DNA of 64,000 nt, from NCBI GenBank assembly GCA_965198675.1, contig OZ240666.1, forward strand, positions 3,968,001 through 4,032,000, read 5' to 3'. Below the pieces are notes generated by a model, which was given only the letters and a program-made list of their open reading frames with translations, searched no databases and had not been told where the DNA came from. The stretch comes from Prochloron sp965198675. GTDB lineage: Bacteria > Cyanobacteriota > Cyanobacteriia > Cyanobacteriales > Prochloraceae. Shown one piece after another: positions 25,708-34,649 of the stretch. The position numbers and the translations under genes were made by a program. Positions within the stretch are counted from its first letter, which is position 1; every line of letters starts with the position of its first letter.

Positions 25708-27159
25708 ATGGTTCAACGCGCCTTCAAATATAGGTTTTACCCTGATTCGGACCAAGAGCTGCTTTTGCGTCGAACGATGGGATGCGTTCGCTTGGTTTTC
25801 AATAAAGCGCTGGCGGCGAGAACAGAAGGGTGGTATGAGAGGCAGGAGAGAATCGGATACAAACAAACATCCTCAATGCTTACTGGTTGGAAAAAACAAG
25901 AAGAGTTGACTTTTCTAAATGATGTTAGCTCTGTTCCTCTTCAACAAGCTCTGCGCCATTTGCAAACTGCGTTTACTAACTTCTGGTCAAAGCACGCTAA
26001 GTATCCAAACTTTAAGAAAAAAAGAAAGGTCGGTCGTGCAGAATTTACCCGTTCGGCTTTCAAATGGAAGAATAAACAACTTAAATTAGCTAAATGCAAA
26101 CAACCTCTCAATATAGTCTGGAGTCGTCACTTTCCAGACGAATGTGTCCCATCGACAGTTACCGTAAGATTAGAACCATCTGGACGATGGGACGCCAAGG
26201 GCGGGACGCCAAAGGCGGGACGCCAAGGGCGGTTGCTTCGCAAAGCTTACGCAAAGCTTCGCAATTATATCAATACTAGTTGACGACCCCACAGTTAAAC
26301 CTTTACCCCCAGTTGATAAGAAGGTGGGGCTGGATGTAGGATTAACCACCTTGGTGACGACTAGCGATGGGGACAAAATAGGGAACCCAAGGCAGTTTAA
26401 AAAGAAGTACCAGAGGCTAAGAGCAGCAAGCAAAGCGCTTTCTCGAAAACAGTTAAAGTCTAATAATAGGGCGAAAGCTAGGACTAAAGTAGCAAAGATT
26501 CATGCAAAAATAGCAGACACCAGAAAAGATTATCTACACAAGCTAACTACCAATATTATCCGTGAAAACCAAACGATAGTGGTAGAAGACTTAGCAGTAC
26601 GAAACATGGTCACGCAAAGACGCAAAGTACGCGAAGGATGGGGAAGAGACGGTGCTATACCGCAGGAAGAGTGTAATTGCGTTTCTTTGCGCCTACTCGG
26701 TGGGCGCGATTCAAGAACCGTTCGCTTGCCCGTAGTATCAGTGATGCAGGGTGGAATGAACTGGTCAGACAACTTGAGTATAAAAGCGATTGGTATGGTC
26801 GTGAGTTGATTAAGATTGACCGCTTTTTTCCCTCTAGCAAGCGGTGTGGAAACTGCGGTTTCGTAATAGATAAATTACCGTTAAGTATCAGAGAGTGGAA
26901 ATGTACGCAGTGCGGGACTACTCACGATCGAGATATCAACGCAGCTAAGAATATTTTGGCGGCCTTGCGAGCCGTGTCAGTCTGTGGAGCGAACATAAGA
27001 CCTGATGGACAATGCTCCAAAGGGCAGTTGGCGATTGCACCCGAAAGGGAAAGAAACAGAAACCCACCCACCCCTACCCCCTCCCAGGAGGGGGACCTTG
27101 GGGGTGGGTTGGGAATCCCCTCCCGTAGGATGCTAAGAAGTCGTAGGATGCGTTACTAG
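25708..27159 (+). pseudogene. IS200/IS605-type TnpB (RNA-guided nuclease family), broken by two small repeat insertions
   Basis: Three consecutive frames together make a TnpB: AFKYRFYPDSDQELLLRRTMGCVRLVFNKAL (start), VGLDVGLTTLVTTSDGDKI (first RuvC Asp), IVVEDLAVRNMV (Glu), then KNRSLARSISDAGWNELVRQLEYKSDWYGRELIKIDRFFPSSKRCGNCG and CTQCGTTHDRDINAAKNI (zinc finger, last Asp). All three RuvC acidic residues and the CxxC pairs are there. After SGRW (about 26188) a GGGACGCCAAGGGCGG/TTGCTTCGCAAAG repeat of about 75 bases shifts the frame. After VRNMV (about 26609) an insert of about 115 bases with CGCAAAGACGCAAAG at one end and TTTCTTTGCGCC at the other breaks it again. No tnpA is present. The guide-RNA region would lie near 26950-27120. 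Confidence 0.85.
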
Positions 27160-27330
27160 CCACTGTAGGATGCGTTACTAGCCGTAAGTACTAGCAACAA
27201 TACAAACTTTGTTGGCGTAACGCATCGTACTAGCAACAATACAAACTTTGTTGGCGTAACGCATCGTACGTAGCAGCATCCTAAATTAAATGGGTTAGCG
27301 TAACGCATCCTACGCGTCAGCGGGGAGGGG
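27122..27330. repeat. BIME-like TAGGATGCGTTA repeat, expanded copy
   Basis: Same unit as at 25449 with two internal duplications: the 21-base CACTGTAGGATGCGTTACTAG segment is doubled, and the 39-base segment starting GTACTAGCAACAATACAAAC is doubled. It is nearly identical to the copy at 28490, and the two flank tRNA-Ser and the phosphoesterase gene as direct repeats 1.3 kb apart. Confidence 0.88.
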
Positions 27331-27363
27331 AGGATGTCAACAACCAATTTGGTAACTGTTTGA

Positions 27364-27448
27364 CGGAGAGGGGGAGATTCGAACTCCCGGAGACTCGCGC
27401 CTCATCCGATTTCAAGTCGGACGCAATCGACCACTCTGCCACCTCTCC
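27364..27448 (-). tRNA. tRNA-Ser(UGA)
   Basis: Read on the minus strand, the 85-base gene begins GGAGAGGTGGCAGAGTGG and ends CCTCTCCG. The 7-bp acceptor stem GGAGAGG/CCTCTCC is perfect, the anticodon arm TCCGA-CTTGAAA-TCGGA places TGA as anticodon, a long variable arm is present (GAGGCGCGAGTCTC), and the T arm GGGAG-TTCGAAT-CTCCC is canonical. Discriminator base G fits serine tRNA. The 3' CCA is not encoded. It lies between two copies of the TAGGATGCGTTA repeat. Confidence 0.95.
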
Positions 27449-27477
27449 ATTTCTTTGATTATATCCAACAGTGGGAT

Positions 27478-28377
27478 TTATAACAAGATTTTATTGTAGA
27501 GAGTTTCCTCCTCAACTACCCGGAAATCTTCTCCCACCCAAAGGAGGGAAATTGCCTCAACTATATCATCAGCGAGAACTACGAGGGAGAAATTGCGACA
27601 GATTTCCCCATTTATTTCCCTAATTCGCGGTACCCTGGCAGCATTTAGGTAGATGGTACCTTGTCCCCCACAATTTACCATAGTTCTCAAACGAAATTTA
27701 GTGTGGCGCAGGTTATGATGCATGTGACCGAAAGTCACCAAGGGAATGTTTTTGCCGTCCGCCCGGACTCTGGCGATCGCCTCCATAAAATCCAGATCGC
27801 CGTGGTCTCCTTGCATCGGTTCCCAGTCTCGACCGCAAATATCTTCCGGGCAATCGCCTAACCCCTTCGGTCCGTTGTGACCGAGAAAGATAATTGTATC
27901 GTAAGTTGCTTCATTTGCCGCTCGGACAATCAAATCACGGGATTCGGCAAAATTGTGAACATTGAAGCGATCGCGTAAGAATTCCTTATTTTTCCACTCT
28001 TCACCGCCCCAGCTAAAGGGACGACTGCCAACAACCGAGAGATTAAACTGGGGAAAGTCTAGTTTTCCATATCCCACATGGGTATCCCCTAACAAATCTA
28101 ACTGTTGCTGGACTCTATCTTCTTCACTATGTTTATAGGGAGACTTTTTCCTCCCCCATCCCGAAGCAGTATACCAAGCATCGTGGTTGCCCATGATGAC
28201 TGCTTTTGGTAGGTCCAGGGAGGCGATGAGGCGGACTATTTCCACCGATTCATTGCCAAAGTCCCCTACAAATAAGACTAAATCAACTCCTAAAAATTTC
28301 AGAGCTAGTCCATCTTCTTCTTCCCATTGGTCGTGAATATCCCCAATTACAGCAATTTTAATCTGGTTCTTTCTCAT
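27478..28377 (-). CDS. Metallophosphoesterase, TIGR04168-like cyanobacterial/plastid family
   Basis: A 299-residue calcineurin-like phosphoesterase. Metal-binding blocks in order: VIGDIHDQWEEEDGLAL (residues 10-26), LVLFVGDFGNESVEIV, VIMGNHDAWYTASGWGRKK, IIFLGHNGPKGLG and LVTFGHMHHNLRHTK. The GDIH, GDFG, GNHD, GHNG and GHMHH set is complete. The long 'GDCPEDICGRDWEPMQGDHGDLDFMEAIARV' segment is characteristic of the family found in cyanobacteria and plant plastids (TIGR04168, from memory). The substrate is unknown. Confidence 0.85.
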   Translation of the reverse strand: MRKNQIKIAVIGDIHDQWEEEDGLALKFLGVDLVLFVGDFGNESVEIVRLIASLDLPKAVIMGNHDAWYTASGWGRKKSPYKHSEEDRVQQQLDLLGDTHVGYGKLDFPQFNLSVVGSRPFSWGGEEWKNKEFLRDRFNVHNFAESRDLIVRAANEATYDTIIFLGHNGPKGLGDCPEDICGRDWEPMQGDHGDLDFMEAIARVRADGKNIPLVTFGHMHHNLRHTKFRLRTMVNCGGQGTIYLNAARVPRIREINGEICRNFSLVVLADDIVEAISLLWVGEDFRVVEEETLYNKILL

Positions 28378-28489
28378 CTGGACCCTCTCCCCTCTGTGTC
28401 CTCTGCGTCTGTGTGGTTGATTATTTCATATCTTTATTCACTAACATCACCATTACCCTATAATTGAACGAATGCGCGGCAGTCCCCAC

Positions 28490-28690
28490 CCGTAGGATGC
28501 TAAGAAGTCGTAGGATGCGTTACTAGCCACTGTAGGATGCGTTACTAGCCGTAAGTAGTAGCAACAATACAAACTTTGTTGGCGTAACGCATCGTACTAG
28601 CAACAATACAAACTTTGTTGGCGTAACGCATCGTACGTAGCAGCATCCTAAATTAAATGGGTTAGCGTAACGCATCCTACGCGCAGCGGG
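28490..28690. repeat. BIME-like TAGGATGCGTTA repeat, expanded copy
   Basis: Almost the same sequence as 27122-27330, including both internal duplications. It ends about 108 bases before the 3' end of the ORF-less group II intron. Confidence 0.88.
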
Positions 28691-28797
28691 GTGGGTCGCC
28701 ACTAGAAGCTACATAGTAGGAACCAGACCAAAAAGAAACATCAGACCAGTAAAATTTCTTGACTTCACTCTTAAACTCTCGCTTCAGGTACGGTCGA

Positions 28798-29853
28798 AGG
28801 AGTGAATTGCTTCACCCCAGCTCCGCTTCAGAACCGTGCAAGTAACTTTCATCACACACGGCTCCTATGAGCTAAGGCCCCACGTGACATGCCAGTCATT
28901 CAGCCATTGACTACTTTCATTTACCAATTGTGGTCATGCGTCAGGGTTAGGCAATTTCAGTAATCTTCCCTCATTTCCTCTACTTTGTACTTCCCTTCTT
29001 CGTCACCTTTCGATGCGGTATATTTAAACCCTTTTGGGTTACAAGGTTATTTGCACATTTTCGAGTACTTTTCGTTCTCGCTCATTGTGGGCAATAGTTT
29101 CCACTATTACTAGCTTTCGTTTCGTTCCCACGTCAAGCACCGTAGTTCCCGTTAGGGTTGTGGTTACCTACGTTTTTGCAACGTTGCCAAATCTAAGATT
29201 GTTCCGAGCCTTTAGGTGCCATCATTTCGCCCATTGGTCCCCCAGGGAAGCCTCTCTCGAATACATAAGTAGGCGGGGTTTTGATTACCAATTTGCAAGC
29301 CCATTAAGAGGTGCTACCCTCAAACTAATCGCTGTACTCCACTAACTTAGACGCTTTTTACGACGGTTCACTTATCACCCCCGGCATTGATTAATGGCGG
29401 GGGCTTCTGTTCACCATCAGCTCTCCCTATTAGCGCCAGTGTGCCTTTCGGCTCTGATTGCGCCCTGTTACCTGCCCGCGGCATTGATTAATGGCGCGGG
29501 CGCGGCGCTCTGCAGGGGTGCGCTTTCCACCTCGAATGCGATTCGAGAAAATGCACCGCACCGCAGCTTCACCCTCCGGGGACAAATTCGGCAAGATTGC
29601 TTGAATTCACAATCGAGTGTGGTCAGATAAGGAGTCTACAATCCCTCTGTAGGCAGGACTTGAATTTCTTCTCACCTGCATCCTAGATTTAGTTGTCTTG
29701 GGACGCTTACGCGGTTGCTTTCGCAATCAGCTCCTTTGTAGGAAATCCGCCTTTCAGCTCATTTCTGAACTTAGATTACACGGGGGCTGCTTACCCAAGC
29801 TCCGGTTCATACTTCGGCTTATGCCGCGATTTCACCGGAAACGAGTCGCCCAT
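28798..29853 (-). ncRNA. Group II intron B, without reverse-transcriptase gene
   Basis: On the minus strand a 34-base domain V is clear at 28841-28874: GAGCCGTGTGTGATGAAAG, then TTACTTGCACGGTTC, with the catalytic AGC triad. Domain VI follows and the 3' end is near 28798 (CGACCGTAC). The 5' end near 29853 reads ATGGGCGACTCG, close to the GTGYG consensus. Long conserved stretches (for example the part around 29160-29330) are nearly identical to intron C on the plus strand at 32700-33000. No long open frame is present inside, so splicing would need a maturase in trans. Boundaries are estimated from consensus ends, not proven. Confidence 0.75.
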
Positions 29854-29984
29854 ATTCGGCTAGTAGATGCTTTTAGGGACCCTGCAACTGCTGAGATTGA
29901 GTTTCTGGGGTGAAAATTTATCAATAAGTGGACATGGTCAGATTCTCCCGAAAACTCAATTAACTTACAGCCCATTTTCTCGCA

Positions 29985-32330
29985 GTTAGACTAGAGAGGT
30001 TGGGGTTGAATCCAACCGTCCCTGCCCTTAGAACCGTGGGTGAAACTTTCATTTCACAAGGCTCCCCGGTTTTATCGCTGTTAAGCTGCTCTTCCGAGTC
30101 TTTCCTTCCTTCACCCGTACTTTATGTATTTCCTGATGTTGGTGGCATTCCCGGTGCAGGGCGACACAGTTCTTTGGTTTCATATTGCTATGGTCCCCAT
30201 CGATGTGGTGTAACTCCACTATGTCGTCCGGCATGAACGGATGGTTACAATGAGAGCATTTCATATTCTGTCTAGTCATGGCCTGTCCGGTTGAACTGCC
30301 TATATATTCTTTTGACTTTCGGTTTACCCAATACGTCAAGTTCCCGTCATACGGGCTTGCAGCACCTTTGACCATTACATGCTTGTTAACCTTACACTCG
30401 ACTTTAGAAAAGGCAATTTTTATCTGGGCGTTGGTTAGAATTCTTTTCCCTGCACCTTTGACCTTTGTCTTTGGTGTATTACCGGAGTTGGTCTCCTCAG
30501 AATTCATTTCCAAACTTTTTATGTGAGCTATACTTCCGGCCTTTTTCTTACTCAACTGTTTTGCAATTTCCTTTCTCTTTGTTTTAGCCTTATCTCTTCT
30601 CACCTTTTTCCATAACCATTGATTAACGCTCCAGAGCTTATGGTTGCCCATATCGCAGTACCTGTGGTAATTTCTCCAACCTCTAACCTTCGACCCTATG
30701 GCCTTTAGTCGAGACTCGGTATCCATCTTCTTACCAGATTTGTCTGGGACTCCCGTGTTCTTCCACGTCTGCTTTACCTTTTCCTTAATGCTTCTATATT
30801 TCTCTTGGCTCGGTACTGACTTGAATCTTCCTCTGGAATTAACTCGAAAGTGCCATCCTAAGAAGTCAAATCCCTCCGTAGCTTTTCTCACCCCTGCAGA
30901 GCGCCGCGCCTGAGCAGGCGTCTTAGCTTCATTAATTTTTAAGCCTTTCTGCGCTAACCATTCATCTATGTCACTCTGGAGTTGCCGGATATCAGCTCCG
31001 GGTTTACAGATAAATACGGCGTCGTCAGCATACCTAATACCTCTTACATCTGGTCTTGACCTTTTTCTAGTCCATTGATTTGACCCTAGGTTCTCAAATC
31101 CATCTAGGGCGATGTTTGCTAGTAGGGGGGATATAACACCACCTTGTGGGGTGCCCTCCCCTCTAGAGGGGTATTCTCCTTTCACACCCCCTTTTATTGC
31201 CTTTATTAGCTTCCTTTGGCAGAACTACTCCTTTCAATATCGCCTTGTGGGATATCTTATCAAAGCATTTAGAGATGTCTGTCTCCAGTACTCTCTTATC
31301 TCTACCATTGGTATCACTATTCAAGTTGCAGAATATTAGCTTTTGGGCATCATGAGCAGAGCGACCGGGCCTGAAACCGTAGCTTCTTTCCCCAGCGGTT
31401 GCTTCATAGGCTGGTTCTGCTGCGTATTTCAACAAACATTGCCATGCTCTATCCGCTATTGTAGGAATGCCTAATCCCCTTTTTTTCCCGTTTGGCTTGG
31501 GGATATTTACCCTTCTTAGTGTCTGGTGTTGCCAACTATCCCATTTCTGGTGAAGCAGTTGACATAAATTTAGCCTTTCCTTGGTGGAAAGTGCCGTTTT
31601 CCCATCTACTCCAGGGGTCTTCTTTCCTTGGTTACTCTGGGTTACCTGACGTACAGCTAACGCTTTGACTGCTCGGCTACGTAATAATAGCCTTTGCAAG
31701 CGTTTGACCTTAGCTTTATTTCCGTTCTTTTGAGCTTTAAAGATAGCCTTCTGTAAGCGAAATCTATGCCTGCGGAATTTCTTCCATGGCAAATCTTTCC
31801 AGACTTCGTCTGCCTTCTTCCTTACCTTTAGCCCTGCAAGCAGCGCCTCCAACACGGTTGTTAACAGCGGTATTGAATTGATTTTCGTTCCGATATTCAC
31901 AGTTAGTTCTCTTTCTAATAAAACCCGGCGGTAATTACACCGCTTCCTACCCTCGCCTTTCCGATAAGACTGTTGTCATCCAGTCTCCACTATTCACAAC
32001 AACATCGACCAGGGTTTATACCCATGTTGTTAGAAGTCCGGCGAGTTTCTACTCGTTCCGAATGAACTATTGTTTTTGGACCCTTGGAATTCATCTTTTG
32101 ACCCATGACCATCTCAGGAGTGTAAGTACTCAACTCTTGTCTTACGAGCATCTTTTCGGTCTCTCTTCTGCTGTTAAAACGGTTATAGCAGTGTCTGTAA
32201 TTAGGTCTTTTTTCAGACGATTCACATTAAGTTATTCCGGTGTCCTCCCCATTAGCGCCTTCACCACCTAACCGTAGGTAGATCTTCGGTCGCGCCCTGT
32301 TCCCAGCTTCACTCTAGGTGACAATTGCGA
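29985..32330 (-). ncRNA. Group II intron A, 5'-truncated, with reverse-transcriptase gene
   Basis: On the minus strand the intron RNA resembles intron F (38680-42246) from GTGAAGCTGGGAACAGGGCG (near 32320) onward, including ACACCGGAATAACTTAATGTGAATC and CAATAGTTCATTCGGAACGAG. The first 350 bases of the F type, with the GTGCGGC 5' end, are missing. A 34-base domain V is visible at 30031-30064 (GAGCCTTGTGAAATGAAAG, TTTCACCCACGGTTC); it partly overlaps the reverse-transcriptase stop. The 3' end is near 29985 (TCTAGTCTAAC). The truncation makes it unlikely to splice. Confidence 0.75.
30049..31900 (-). pseudogene. ltrA: Group II intron reverse transcriptase/maturase of intron A (one frameshift)
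   Basis: Frame 1 (31900-31163, GTG start) covers the RT N-terminus: NQGKKTPGVDGKTALS, RRVNIPKPNGKKRGLGIPTIADRAWQ, AGERSYGFRPGRSAHDA, LETDISKCFDKISH. It shifts at about 31175 into frame 2, which has GTPQGGVISPLLANIAL, the active site GIRYADDAVFI, the thumb/maturase domain (GFDFLGWHFRVNS, VRGWRNYHRYCDM) and a C-terminal HNH domain (CSHCNHPF...VELHHIDGDHSN...LHRECHQ). One indel separates the halves. Compared with intron F's protein, an in-frame PAQARRSAGV peptide is inserted before RKATEGF; it is encoded by the GCCTGAGCAGGCG / CTGCAGAGCGCCGC palindromic repeat (about 30891-30925). Confidence 0.88.
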
Positions 32331-32344
32331 AGCAACCCACCTGG

Positions 32345-33346
32345 GTTGGGGCGTGAAGCTGCGGTGCGGTGCGTTTTCTCGAATCGCATTCGAGGTGGAA
32401 AGCGCACCCCTGCAGAGCGCCGCGCCCGCGCCATTAATCAATGCCGCGGGCAGGGAACAGGGCGGAATCAGACACTGTAGGATGCGTTACTAGCCACTGT
32501 AGGATGCGTTACTAGCCACTGTAGGATGCGTTACTAGCCGTAAGTAGTAGCAACAATACAAACTTTGTTGGCGTAACGCATCGTACTAGCAACAATACAA
32601 ACTTTGTTGGCGTAACGCATCGTACCCTGCCGCTAATAGGGAGAGTCTATGGTGAACAGAAGCCCCCGCCATTAATCAATGCCGGGGGTGGTAAGTGAAC
32701 CGTCGTAAAAAGCGTCTAAGCGTCTGGAGTAGAGCGTAAAGTTTGAGGGCGACCTCTTAATGGGCTTCCAAATTGGTAATCAAAACCCCGCCTACTTATG
32801 ATATCGAGATAGGCATCCCTGGGGGACCAGTGGGCGAGTTGATGGCACCTAAAGACTCGAAACAATCTTAGATTTGGCAACGTTGCAAAAACGTAGGTAA
32901 CCACTCAGGTTGGTATCTGAGAGGGGGTTTGACAAGCCCTAACGGGAACTACGGTGCTTGACGTGGGAACGAAACGAAAGCTAGTAATAGTGGAAACGAT
33001 TGCCCACAATGAGCGAGAACCGAAGAAGTACTCGAAATTGAATAAGACGCTTGTGAATCCTGATGCATGAGAGTACCGCACTGCAAAGTGACGAAGACGG
33101 GCGGTCAACCGAGTAGAGAAAAATGAGGTGAAGGCGGCCAAAGTTATCTAAGCCAGAAATGGAACCGAATCTGATAACTGACGTTGTCAATGGTAGGGTG
33201 GACAAAAGTCCAAGACAGCCATAGCTCATAGGAGCCCCCGGCATTGATTAATGGCGGGGGTAAAAGCTGTAAGCACGGTTCCTACAGGGATGGGGGACGC
33301 TTACGCGGTTGCTTACGCAATCAGCAATGAACTCCTTCGACCCTGT
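32345..33346 (+). ncRNA. Group II intron C, ORF-less, 5'-truncated and repeat-riddled, inserted in an RT gene
   Basis: From 32345 (GTGAAGCTGCGGTGCGGTGC) to about 33346 this strand repeats, in inverted orientation, most of intron B: the segment 32640-33010 is nearly identical to the reverse complement of 29080-29400. The 5' 250 bases of B are missing. Domain V (33230-33285) is interrupted by CCCCCGGCATTGATTAATGG with its inverse. Directly after CTCCTTCGACCCTGTC the sequence continues as the reverse-transcriptase frame GFFDNIEHES, so this intron sits inside the RT gene of another intron (D). Confidence 0.7.
32474..32627. repeat. TAGGATGCGTTA repeat with three tandem head units, inside intron C
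   Basis: Three consecutive copies of the 21-base CACTGTAGGATGCGTTACTAG unit are followed by two copies of the 39-base segment containing AACAATACAAACTTTGTTGG. The right terminal part of the element is missing. Compared with the copies at 27122 and 28490 (two head units), this one has expanded by one unit. Confidence 0.85.
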
Positions 33347-34439
33347 CGAGGGATTCTTTGACAATATTGAACATGAATCCATCCTGGCCGCTACCAGGTA
33401 CAACTCACTGATAGAAGGATGGTTAAAAGCTGGATTTGTCGAACCCACCCCCTTAGTCCCCCTCCTGGGAGGGGGTAGGGGTGGGTATAACCCGACTGAA
33501 ATTGGAACTCCACAAGGCGGCGTAATCAGTCCTCTATTAGCCAATATAGGACTCCACGGGTTAGAAACATACATTAGGAAACTCAACCCAAAGGTAGGCG
33601 TCGTCCGATACGCTGATGACTTCATTGTCACAGGAAAGGACAGGGAATCCCTAGAGTTATTGAAAGTCCAGATAAATCAATGGTTGTCAGAAAGGGGTCT
33701 CCGAATCAGCGAAGAGAAGACCCGCATCGTTCACATCAAGGAAGGGTTTAATTTCTTAGGTTTCAATCTTAGACAATATGAGATTAGAGAAAAAGGGGTT
33801 CTAAAAACCAAACTACTCATTAAACCTCAGCAATCTAAGATACTGGAATTTTGCAAGAAACTGGGGAAAACCATGGACAGCATTAAGACGGGAACTCCTG
33901 AGCAAATAATCCGTAAGATTGAACCGCAACTACGCGGTTTCGCTAACTACTACCGAAGCGCGGTTAGCAGTAAAACCTTCTCTTACATAAGCTCCAGGGT
34001 CTGGTGGTACCTATGGAAATGGGCCAAACGGCGGCACCCGAAGAAAGGCAAAAAGTGGATAAAGAAAAAGTATTTCCGAAGTGTGGGAAAAAGGAAATGG
34101 GTATTCTTCTATGAGAGTACCGACCGTGGAGGTCGCAGGATTACCCACGACCTTTATGATATTGACAAGGTACTCATCATAAGACATATCAAAGTTGCGG
34201 GAACTAACTCCCCAGATGACCCAGAATTAAAGGAATACTGGCTAAAGCGAAAAACGAAGACCGGACGGCAAAGATGGGCTGATAAGTCCAAGTACTTCAA
34301 TGTAGCGGAAGCCCAGGGCTGGAAATGCCCTATATGCCATGACCACCTTTTCAATGGCGAACAAATCGAAACCCACCACATAGTACCTATAAAGAACGGG
34401 GGTTCAGACGACGTGGACAACAAACCGGCACCTTCATAA
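33347..34439 (+). pseudogene. Group II intron reverse transcriptase D, C-terminal two thirds
   Basis: The frame starts abruptly at RT block 3 (GFFDNIEHESILAA), where intron C is inserted; blocks 0-2 are not found upstream. It continues through GTPQGGVISPLLANIGLHGLE, the active site VVRYADDFIVTG, SEEKTRIVHIKEGFNFLGFNLR, the maturase domain (IIRKIEPQLRGFANYYRSAVSS) and a C-terminal HNH domain (WKCPICHDHLFNGEQIETHHIVPIKNGGSDDVDN), ending early at 34439 where 'NKPAPS' replaces the usual NLxxLH. An in-frame peptide PTPLVPLLGGGRGGYNP (about 33448-33496) before TEIGTPQGG is a palindromic C/G-rich repeat. It is not close to the A/F type proteins. Confidence 0.85.
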
Positions 34440-34626
34440 GCCGTGCCACAAGCAGGTACATTCTAGAAAATCCAAGCAAGTAAGGACTGAGGTAAGGCTT
34501 GAGCCGGATGATTGGAGACAGTCACGCCTGCTCAGGCGCGGCAGCGCAGGAGCAGGGGTTCTTAGGGGAGGGGATTGAGGCGACTCATGATTGCGCAAGC
34601 AACCGCGTTAGCGTCCCTTACCCGAC
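34440..34626 (+). ncRNA. 3' end of group II intron D with interrupted domain V
   Basis: GAGCCGGATGATTGGAGACAGTCACG (34501-34526) is the first 26 bases of a domain V, and its closing strand GGGTTC appears only at 34556. The gap holds CCTGCTCAGGCGCGGCAGCG plus GCAGGAGCAG, a dispersed palindrome. Domain VI is likewise interrupted by GATTGCGCAAGCAACCGCG. The 3' end is probably near 34626 (TTACCCGAC). Splicing looks impossible as it stands. Confidence 0.65.
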
Positions 34627-34649
34627 TCAGAAACGCCTAGCGAGTGCGT

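Noticed and set aside
27122..28690. CRISPR array from the repeated 21- and 39-base units
   Set aside because: The units are directly tandem, without unique spacers of constant length, and the element is palindromic and dispersed.
29034..29630. Small plus-strand open frames across the intron B region
   Set aside because: They are antisense to structured group II intron RNA, and the mirrored frames at 32716-33244 only reflect the inverted intron copy.
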